Source: Clostridia bacterium
GTDB lineage: Bacteria; Bacillota; Clostridia; Lachnospirales; Lachnospiraceae
NCBI GenBank assembly: GCA_009929525.1
Contig: SAAH01000014.1
Coordinates: forward strand, 1-50,622
Length of the DNA: 50,622 bases
Reading direction: 5' to 3'
The position numbers and the translations under genes are program-made. Positions 44,049 through 50,622 of this stretch are shown here, in pieces; position 1 is the first letter of the stretch, and the number at the start of each line of letters is the position of its first letter. The notes beneath the pieces are model-generated. The model was given only the letters and a program-made list of their open reading frames with translations. It searched no databases and was not told where the DNA came from.

Positions 44049-46544
44049 ATGTCAGCTACCCCGATAATCGTTTCGTATTTGCTTATATATATTTTGCATA
44101 CATCAGGTCATTTTCTGCTGACGGATGAAATTCTGCAAAAACGCAGGAGAACTTCTAACAAAACAATTTTTTTATGTTATCTGATGATGTATCTTGTACG
44201 TGCAGCATTCTATTTTTTTATGCCTATGTACTTATCGGTCAATATTATATTAAGTCTAGCATTACTGTTTGCCATGACACTACTTTATCAGGCAAGTATG
44301 ATCAAACGCTTGATGACAACGGCATTTAACTATGTTCTGGCCATGACAGGAGAGGTTGGAGCAACAATGATGATCAGCGCTGTGCTGGGAAAAGATATTA
44401 CGGATCTTATGTCGGAAACAGGAATGACAGTGATGAGTCTGGTCTTGTCAGGCATTATTACATTTGCCCTGTTGTTGTTAAGCGTGCGGATTTTTCACAC
44501 AGATGAGGCAGAACAGACAGAACTCACAAGGTCTTATCTTGTGGCAGCTTTTTTTGTTCCTACAGTTAGTCTATTGATTGTCTGCGTATTGGCATATACT
44601 GCATTGCAGGGAAATGAAATAGGTTCGCTCTTTGCGTGCTTGATTTCTGCAGCTATATTGGGGATTAATATTTTAGTATTCTATTTATATAAAAAGCTGC
44701 AAAAAGAAGTAAAGGCAGAGAACTTGAGTAAGATGTTTGGACGTACACCGGCAGGATTGTGTTTGATCATGCCAGATGAGAAATTGACAGTTATTGAGGC
44801 AAATGATATTTTTTATGGCATTCTGGGGACAACAAGGGAAGAAGCCTTTGGCACAGGGGAAACGAGTTTATTTTCACTGCTGGATAAAGAAACAAGTGAT
44901 ACATTGGAAAAAGTTAGAGCGGAGTTGTTCTCTTCTCAGATGGATTCAGGAGAGATTGAATTGTCACTTGAAACAAAAAATAGAAGGAAACGAACAATTC
45001 TCGCCAAGTTTTATCTGGATCGTGGTGAGAATACCATAACAGCCAATATTATTGACATTACAGAACGTAAGCGAATGGAAGAACGCTTGCGTGTCAGTGA
45101 GGAACGTTACCGTCTGGCTCTTACGCAAAGTGGAAAAGTATTCTTTTCATTTGATGTATCAACGCGTACCATGCATTTATCGGAAGAACTGGCTCATCTG
45201 TTTGGTATTCCGAGTGAAATAGATAATATGCCTGATAATTTTATCACCCAGGGTTTGCTTGAAACGGAAAGCGTCGAAAAATATCGTCAGTTTGTTGAAC
45301 GTATTTATGCGGGAGAAAAAAGCGGAGATACAATAATTTCCTGTCATATGAGGGATGATCCGGAAAATATTTTTTGGTATCGGATCACTTTTATAAGTAT
45401 TTTTGATGAAAATAAGATGCCCATAAGTGCAATTATCACTTATGAGGATATTAATGAGCAGCATAAGGCTGAACTTGCATCGAAGTGGAAACATCTGGAG
45501 GCGGTATTACTTGAGGACAAAGACTATGCTATAGCTGTTTTCGATTTGACCAGTGGGCGTATGATCAGTTGGAACGGCGGAGACCTTGGTATGGTTCCGG
45601 AAACATTGGGTACCTATGAAGAAATCAACAGTTACATACTGGAACATCATATTGCTTCCTGTGATCGAGATGCTTTAAAAATATTTTTGAAAAAAGAACA
45701 CATGCAGGAATTGCATGAGAAGAATCAGGCAGAAGACAGTGTTGAATGTCATGTCATACATAATGACAGAGAGCGGTGGGCAAAACTAATTGTTCAGCTG
45801 ACAGAAGATCCATATAACGAACATTTGATGGCACAAATACTTTTGATCGATATCGAGAAAGACAAAAAAGGGCTGTTGGATATGAAACGGGATTTGGAAG
45901 AATTACAAAAAGAATTGGAGAACAGCCGTATTAAAGTGATGATCAATCAAATGCAGCCACATTTTCTTTATAATGCATTATCTTCTATTCAGATGATCAC
46001 AAAAAGGGATCCTGATTGGGCATATCGACTTCTGCATGATTTTACAGTACATTTGAGAAGCAGTATCAAAGCCCTGTCCTCTGACGAGTTGATTTCCTTT
46101 TCGGAGGAACTTGATAATGTACGTGCCTATCTGAATATTGAAAAGATGAGATTTTCGGATAAATTACATGTGGTTTATGAAATTGAAAGCGAAGATTTTA
46201 AAGTGATTCCACTCACTATTCAGCCATTAGTAGAAAATGCAGTAAAGCATGGCGTGTTTCCAAAAGGAAAGACTGGTGGAACGGTGACGATAAGGAGTTT
46301 TGAAAAGGAAACGTCCTTTGTGGTTGAGGTAGAAGACGATGGTACCGGATTTGATGTGAAGAAAGCTATGGAGGAGGGAAATGAGTCCTACGGACTTAAG
46401 AATCTTGTATTCCGTCTGCAATCGTTAATGAACGCAGAAGTGCTTTTCGATAGTAAAGAAAATAGTGGAACAAAAGTTATCGTTGTTATCCCAAAATCTT
46501 TAGAAGAAGGAGAAACAAAAGATGAAGACAATATTAGTAGATGA
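44049..46544 (+). CDS. LytS/YesM-type sensor histidine kinase with PAS domains
   Basis: 831 residues. About seven membrane helices fill residues 1-220. PAS-like domains follow at about 235-345 (ending DITERKRMEERL) and 350-475 (ending EDINEQHKAEL), with a probable third at 485-600. A short coiled coil precedes the His_kinase domain with H638 in MQPHFLYNALSSIQ, then the HATPase with LVENAVKHG and VEDDGTGF. It autophosphorylates and passes phosphate to the next gene product. AATAGGAG precedes ATG 44049. It overlaps the regulator gene by 23 nt. Confidence 0.92.
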   Translation: MSATPIIVSYLLIYILHTSGHFLLTDEILQKRRRTSNKTIFLCYLMMYLVRAAFYFFMPMYLSVNIILSLALLFAMTLLYQASMIKRLMTTAFNYVLAMTGEVGATMMISAVLGKDITDLMSETGMTVMSLVLSGIITFALLLLSVRIFHTDEAEQTELTRSYLVAAFFVPTVSLLIVCVLAYTALQGNEIGSLFACLISAAILGINILVFYLYKKLQKEVKAENLSKMFGRTPAGLCLIMPDEKLTVIEANDIFYGILGTTREEAFGTGETSLFSLLDKETSDTLEKVRAELFSSQMDSGEIELSLETKNRRKRTILAKFYLDRGENTITANIIDITERKRMEERLRVSEERYRLALTQSGKVFFSFDVSTRTMHLSEELAHLFGIPSEIDNMPDNFITQGLLETESVEKYRQFVERIYAGEKSGDTIISCHMRDDPENIFWYRITFISIFDENKMPISAIITYEDINEQHKAELASKWKHLEAVLLEDKDYAIAVFDLTSGRMISWNGGDLGMVPETLGTYEEINSYILEHHIASCDRDALKIFLKKEHMQELHEKNQAEDSVECHVIHNDRERWAKLIVQLTEDPYNEHLMAQILLIDIEKDKKGLLDMKRDLEELQKELENSRIKVMINQMQPHFLYNALSSIQMITKRDPDWAYRLLHDFTVHLRSSIKALSSDELISFSEELDNVRAYLNIEKMRFSDKLHVVYEIESEDFKVIPLTIQPLVENAVKHGVFPKGKTGGTVTIRSFEKETSFVVEVEDDGTGFDVKKAMEEGNESYGLKNLVFRLQSLMNAEVLFDSKENSGTKVIVVIPKSLEEGETKDEDNISR

Positions 46545-47352
46545 TGAACTTTGGATGCTGGAATTATTTGAGGAAGAAAGCGCAGGAATAGAAGAGATTC
46601 AGATGGTCGGAAAATTTGATGATGCAGAAGATGCACTTCATTTTGCCAAGGAAAATCGTGTGGACCTAGCCTTTTTGGATATTGAGATGCCGGGGATGAA
46701 TGGACTTGAGCTATCAGATCATTTAAGGGAAATCTATCCGGATATTATCATTATTTTTGTTTCGGCGTATGACCAGCACATGAAATCTGCAATGAAAGAC
46801 CATGATGCAGACTGGTTTTTATTAAAACCATATAATGAGGAAGAAGTTAAGAGGGTATTGGAACGGGCAAAAGCACTTTCTATCCGACAAAGGAAGGAAG
46901 TTCGTATTCATACTTTTGGAAAGTTTGAAATCTACGTAAATGGGGCTCCGGTAAAGTTCAGCAGTCCTAAGGCGAAAGAACTTTTAGCGGTACTGGTGGA
47001 CAGTCATGGAGAACCAATAACTGCAGAAGAGGCATACTCCCGCATGTGGATGGAAAAGACTTATCATCATGAAAATGCAAGTTCATACAGAAGATCAAGA
47101 AGCAAGCTGTTAAATGTGTTAAAAGAAAATGGAATAGAGAATATCCTGGCTTATTTTCCATATGCTCTTGCAATCCGCCCGGATATGGTAACCTGTGATT
47201 ACTTTGAACTTTTGAAAGAGGAAAAGGAAGCAATCCGTGATTTTAAGGGAGAATACATGATTGAATACTTTTGGGGAGAAGAACGGATTCCGCGTTTAAA
47301 CTCGATCAAAAGAAAACATGATCCTTATGCGGATGATGAATTATATGATTAA
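46522..47352 (+). CDS. Response regulator with SARP-like winged-helix output
   Basis: 276 residues. Receiver domain 1-120 with D7-D8 and phospho-acceptor D53 in AFLDIEMPGMNG. The output domain (about 135-276) starts IHTFGKFEIYVNGAPVKFSSPKAKELLAVLVDSHGEPIT, the winged helix seen in SARP/BTAD-type regulators, and continues with a short helical BTAD-like part. AGAAGGAG lies upstream of ATG 46522. The target genes are unknown; the adjacent Tad and sortase-pilus genes are candidates. Confidence 0.9.
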   Translation: MKTILVDDELWMLELFEEESAGIEEIQMVGKFDDAEDALHFAKENRVDLAFLDIEMPGMNGLELSDHLREIYPDIIIIFVSAYDQHMKSAMKDHDADWFLLKPYNEEEVKRVLERAKALSIRQRKEVRIHTFGKFEIYVNGAPVKFSSPKAKELLAVLVDSHGEPITAEEAYSRMWMEKTYHHENASSYRRSRSKLLNVLKENGIENILAYFPYALAIRPDMVTCDYFELLKEEKEAIRDFKGEYMIEYFWGEERIPRLNSIKRKHDPYADDELYD

Positions 47353-47361
47353 AAAACAGTA

Positions 47362-47394
47362 GGGCGGCCGCGAAAACGAGACCGCCCATATTAT
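47362..47394 (+). terminator. Terminator after the two-component operon
   Basis: GGGCGG (47362-47367) and CCGCCC (47382-47387) form a GC-rich stem followed by ATATTATTT. It lies between convergent genes. Confidence 0.5.
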
Positions 47395-47424
47395 TTCAGA
47401 AATCCTAAAAGTAATTTGGATTGA

Positions 47425-47835
47425 CTACTGATTTGTCATAGTTCTATTACCTTGGATAAAAGCTTTTTCAGGAGAAGATATATCATAACATACTGTTACC
47501 TGGCTTCCTACTTTTACAGGACCCAATATATATGTTTTCATTTGTCCGATCGGTATCGAACCAATTCTTATGGCTTCGCTTTTAAGCTTTGCTGTCTCTT
47601 TTATTTTATAATCAATACCATTCACTTTGTAAGATACGTAGAAAATGGTATTCACATCGAACCCTCCGTATTGAATCTTATAAATTACGCCAACTGTTGT
47701 CCCACTATACTGTTCGTGTTTTGAACTGAGACTTTTTTTATAAACTTTCTTTGTTAATAGAAGAAAGACTATAGGCACTGATATCATTAATAAAAACGAG
47801 ATTACAATAAGTGTGATCATAATGATTTTGTTCAT
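47425..47835 (-). CDS. Small membrane protein, possibly DUF3592-like
   Basis: 136 residues. One N-terminal membrane helix (IIMITLIVISFLLMISVPIVFLLL), then a beta-rich outward or cytoplasmic domain ending in VTVCYDISSPEKAFIQGN, a pattern seen in DUF3592 proteins. Function unknown. A GGAGG-type site lies just upstream on the minus strand. It is convergent with the two-component operon and divergent from the pilus genes. Confidence 0.7.
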   Translation of the reverse strand: MNKIIMITLIVISFLLMISVPIVFLLLTKKVYKKSLSSKHEQYSGTTVGVIYKIQYGGFDVNTIFYVSYKVNGIDYKIKETAKLKSEAIRIGSIPIGQMKTYILGPVKVGSQVTVCYDISSPEKAFIQGNRTMTNQ

Positions 47836-47926
47836 GTTGTTTCCTCCACTTAGACCAGTTCATATATTAATTTACATGAGAAAACCTAATTTTCGTATCT
47901 TATCCCCATCATAACAAAATAGGAGG

Positions 47927-48002
47927 TGACCTCAGGGCTACCAAAAGGTCTGTCATATCAGCAAATGCATATGGCAGATTTTTTTGACTGATTCGGTCAC
48001 CT
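47927..48002 (+). promoter_or_regulatory. Hairpin-terminator leader region ahead of the pilus operon
   Basis: A terminator-like hairpin (TCTGTCATAT 47949-47958 with ATATGGCAGA 47969-47978, one G-U) is followed by seven T (47979-47985). It sits inside a larger dyad in which AGGTGACC upstream can pair with GGTCACCT downstream (about 47994-48002). It could be a simple terminator or a switchable leader. A TATAAT at 48023-48028 follows, so a promoter may also start after it. Confidence 0.45.
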
Positions 48003-48028
48003 TGCTGTCACCATGACATCGCTATAAT
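48002..48028 (+). promoter_or_regulatory. Candidate promoter of the sortase-type pilus operon
   Basis: A consensus -10 TATAAT lies at 48023-48028. The best -35 is TTGCTG at 48002-48007 with a short 15-nt spacer, so recognition may need an activator. The pilus gene starts 45 bp downstream. Confidence 0.4.
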
Positions 48029-48072
48029 TATGGATAAACAGTGGTAAAGGAAAAGGAGCTGAGTGAATTAGT

Positions 48073-48609
48073 ATGGAAAAAGAAATTGAAAATAATAAAA
48101 ACAGACTATCGCAGCCACCGTCTCTTACGCAGGATATCCTTCAATTATTCATCAAAATAGGGATCATCATCGTAGTTTTTGTACTGCTGTTTACATTTTT
48201 ATTTGGAATTTTTCGCAATACCGATCATGATATGACACCTGCTGTGAAGGATGGCGATCTGGTTATATTTTATCGTCTGGATAAGCAGTATGTATTATCG
48301 GACAGTGTAGTTGTGGAATATAAAGGAAATAAGGGGGTGAGAAGGGTTGTTGCCGTCGCTGGCGATGAAGTAGATATTACTTCAGAGGGACTGTTTGTTA
48401 ATGGGGCACTTCAACAAGAAGCGGACATATACGAGGACACCATCAGGTATGAGGGGGAGATAGATTTCCCGATAACGGTAGAAGAAGGACAGGTGTTTTT
48501 GTTGGGAGACTGCAGGGAGAGTGCAACCGACAGCAGAGTTTATGGCGCAGTGGATATAAAAGATACATTGGGCAAGGTGACAGTGATCATAAGAAGAAGA
48601 GGGATATAA
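48073..48609 (+). CDS. Signal peptidase I-like protein lacking the catalytic dyad (SipA-type)
   Basis: 178 residues. Membrane helix at about 24-47, then the SPase I fold. The nucleophile motif S-M-x-P reads D53-M-T-P, and the general-base lysine of KRVVGxPGD is Arg90 (RRVVAVAGD). Later blocks (VFLLGDCRESATDSRVYGAV) are conserved. Such inactive homologues, as I recall for SipA of Streptococcus pyogenes, help pilus polymerisation without cutting signal peptides. It lies 63 bp before a FctA-type pilin, which supports this. GGAGCTGAG precedes ATG 48073. Confidence 0.87.
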   Translation: MEKEIENNKNRLSQPPSLTQDILQLFIKIGIIIVVFVLLFTFLFGIFRNTDHDMTPAVKDGDLVIFYRLDKQYVLSDSVVVEYKGNKGVRRVVAVAGDEVDITSEGLFVNGALQQEADIYEDTIRYEGEIDFPITVEEGQVFLLGDCRESATDSRVYGAVDIKDTLGKVTVIIRRRGI

Positions 48610-48672
48610 ATAAAAGTACATTTATCTTGAAATAAAACAAGAAACGAGCGAATTAATGGAGGCGAATACACT

Positions 48673-50487
48673 ATGAAAAACAAATGGAAAAAATTAATTG
48701 CGTCGATTTTATCAGGCGTTATGGTATTGGGAATGAGCAGTTTTCCAGTATCTGCTGCAGTAAATCCAGAGACTGCTTTAACATTGAGCAATACAAATCT
48801 GGGAACGGTCACTCTTACAGCGGAAGGTGATCAGGTAAAATATGCAGGAACAGTGCTGAAATATGATGCTGCTGTAAGCGGATACGACTTGAATTATAGC
48901 ATGTCTATTCCTATGGATCAGATATGGACTTCATACGATTCATTGAAAGATCTTGCACCAAATGCGTTTCAATACGTGGGACTTGGTGGAGAGATCGTGA
49001 CACATACGGAACTTGATTCTCAATTAAATGTGAATGCTGATAAGTTCACTGTCGCAGCAATTCAAAACCAATTTGAACAGGATGATCTGTTTCATTCACA
49101 GTTGTTAGAAGTAACAGATGCATCTGTTAGCGATCATGCTATGACAGTGAAAATGAAATTTAAAGAAGGGGTAACGGGAGCTACTATTGAAAGTGTAAAA
49201 GCTGCAAATGGTAACAAATTCAATGATGCAGCTACGATCAAGTTACCTGCTGGCGCACTTACACTTCCAACAAATAAATTTGTAGATGAAGGAACGATTT
49301 CTACTTCGACAACAGACCTTTCAGCAAGTGTAGAGCTTGGAATACCGGATAGAAATAACTATCAGACAAGAATTGCACAAATGTTTAAGCCTTTTATGGA
49401 GAACTGTCCTGACAGAGTTGAAACAATCATTCTTCCTTGCAGCAGTACAGTTGCTGAGAGCGTTTTGACAATGAGACATATAGAGACTGGAACAGAAGAG
49501 TCACCTGCAAATATTCAGGTAGAAAAAGATCTTCAGATGGATCCGAATATCACGACACCAGCAGAGACATTTACCTTTAATTTCGTTGGAAAGGCTGTTG
49601 ATGATGATACCAGCGCAAGTGTTGTGGCAGGTATGCCAGCAATAGGAGCAAAGTCAGTTACATATGCAGCAGATGATCTGGGTAATTCTGACAGCGGCAC
49701 AAAGGTCGTAGAAAAAACAACAGGAAATATTTTGGATATCACAGCTTTCAAACATGCTGGAGCTTACAAATACACTGTTACAGAGGCAGGTGGTTCAACA
49801 GAGGGAATGACATATTCAGATGCAGAATTTGAATTAACAGTATATGTTGCAAACAAAGAAGATGGAAGCGGACTTTACTTCTCTGCAGTAAGTGCGAAAA
49901 ATGAAGCTGGAGAGAAATGTGACCTTACATTCGTTAACAGCTATGTAAAACGAGGCGGCAGCGAAGAAGGTGATGAGGCCTCCTTAACAATTTCCAAAAC
50001 AACAACAGGTGAATATGCAGACAAAACAAAACAGTTTGATGTTGCTGTAACTCTTGCCAACCCAGCAGTTGGCGGCAAAGAATCTTACAAAGGTACAGTT
50101 GGTACAACAGAGTATACATTTGTACCTGGAACAGCTACAACAGTAAAATTAGCAGATGGAGATGTTCTTTCTTTTGCAGATCTTCCGGTTGGAACAAAGT
50201 ACACAGCAGTGGAGGCTGGAACTGCAAATTATACTCCAAGTGTAAAAATCACAGTAAATGGAGCTGACACTCCGATTGAACTTAATGCAGCAGCAGGAGC
50301 AGAACTTTCAACAGAAGAAAGAGTTGTCGGAGAAAGCACAAACAAAGCAGAATTCACAAATACATATAAGACAGTTACTCCTACTGGTATTATCGTGCAT
50401 AACCTTCCATTTATCATGATGATCCTGGTAGCGATCGGTGGAGCTTTAGTCTATGTGATATCTAGAAGACGCAGATACAATCAGTAA
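48673..50487 (+). CDS. Sortase-assembled major pilin (FctA/SpaH type)
   Basis: 604 residues. Signal peptide 1-29 (ILSGVMVLGMSSFPVSA). Two isopeptide-forming domains end the stalk: domain 1 with K285 (VEKDL), E371 (VTEAGG) and N422 (FVNSY); domain 2 with K442 (ISKTTTG), E514 (AVEAGT) and N563 (FTNTY). Lys-Glu-Asn triads of this kind form internal Lys-Asn bonds. The C-terminus has T569-P-T-G-I as the sortase site, a membrane helix and an R-rich tail. GGAGG lies 10 nt upstream. The sortase is probably beyond the window edge. Confidence 0.92.
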   Translation: MKNKWKKLIASILSGVMVLGMSSFPVSAAVNPETALTLSNTNLGTVTLTAEGDQVKYAGTVLKYDAAVSGYDLNYSMSIPMDQIWTSYDSLKDLAPNAFQYVGLGGEIVTHTELDSQLNVNADKFTVAAIQNQFEQDDLFHSQLLEVTDASVSDHAMTVKMKFKEGVTGATIESVKAANGNKFNDAATIKLPAGALTLPTNKFVDEGTISTSTTDLSASVELGIPDRNNYQTRIAQMFKPFMENCPDRVETIILPCSSTVAESVLTMRHIETGTEESPANIQVEKDLQMDPNITTPAETFTFNFVGKAVDDDTSASVVAGMPAIGAKSVTYAADDLGNSDSGTKVVEKTTGNILDITAFKHAGAYKYTVTEAGGSTEGMTYSDAEFELTVYVANKEDGSGLYFSAVSAKNEAGEKCDLTFVNSYVKRGGSEEGDEASLTISKTTTGEYADKTKQFDVAVTLANPAVGGKESYKGTVGTTEYTFVPGTATTVKLADGDVLSFADLPVGTKYTAVEAGTANYTPSVKITVNGADTPIELNAAAGAELSTEERVVGESTNKAEFTNTYKTVTPTGIIVHNLPFIMMILVAIGGALVYVISRRRRYNQ

Positions 50488-50622
50488 AAATGAAAAAAGA
50501 AATTGGAAATAAAAGTAAAAATAATGTAACTGTTCAGAACTCCATTAGTTAAAGATGATATCGGAATTCCCTAAAAGGGCTTCTCTGATTGCTGTAAAAG
50601 CATTTATTCCATGCTTATGAGC

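Noticed and set aside
50488-50622. A further gene start at the right edge
   Set aside because: Only a 20-codon frame without ribosome binding site is visible; the next pilus gene probably begins beyond the window.

Overview
The window looks like a chromosome segment from a Gram-positive anaerobe of the class Clostridia, most likely a member of the Lachnospiraceae. Evidence: AGGAGG-type ribosome binding sites, moderately low GC, a V-type and an F-type rotary ATPase side by side, a clostridial Tad pilus cluster with DUF5702, Flp1 and DUF6382-FHA proteins, a cyclic-peptide (agr-type) quorum-sensing locus and a FctA/SpaH-type pilin. Species cannot be named from sequence reading alone.

Layout. 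1-5400: a probable metal (iron) homeostasis region, with an AraC regulator, a PacL-like small membrane protein, a P1B-type ATPase with an altered core motif, a DUF3793 protein and a flavodoxin. Two of its promoter regions share a GTTAG-N6-CTAAC operator. 5641-9500: membrane-tethered alpha/beta hydrolase, DUF885 metallopeptidase-like protein (minus strand) and thioredoxin reductase. 9550-9790: a dense cluster of DnaA boxes with AT-rich flanks. 9897-14660: a decayed agr-type locus with response regulator, a sensor kinase cut off by a 5'-truncated IS605-type tnpB, two coupled small ORFs (the second is agrD), an AgrB fused to the C-terminal half of a papain-like protease, and a secreted membrane-anchored protein. 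14689-23245: complete nine-gene V-type ATPase operon on the minus strand. 23423-26052: trmB, a small ORF, tRNA-Lys(CTT), a HAD hydrolase and a SPOUT RNA methyltransferase. 26494-32746: complete eight-gene F1Fo ATP synthase operon, whose atpB appears to start with ACG. A 136-nt palindromic element occurs twice (26053-26189 and 32726-32861); the second copy supplies the stop codons of both atpC and ybaK. 33658-43898: Tad/Flp pilus cluster. 44049-47352: sensor kinase and response regulator with a SARP-like output domain. 48073 to the end: start of a sortase-type pilus operon with a catalytically altered signal-peptidase-like protein and its major pilin.

How the genes work together. The two ATPases provide proton-linked energy conversion; neither rotor ring shows the known sodium ligands. 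The Tad cluster holds the ATPases, platform proteins, two prepilin peptidases, one Flp pilin and TadE-like pseudopilins, and is followed by a two-component system that could regulate surface structures. The second pilus system at the right edge is of a different, covalently linked type; its sortase presumably lies beyond the window.

The most unusual items are the AgrB-protease chimera in a locus that has lost its kinase, the DnaA-box cluster, the ACG start of atpB, the palindromic element inserted exactly between two convergent genes, and TadC with an extra Ig-like domain.
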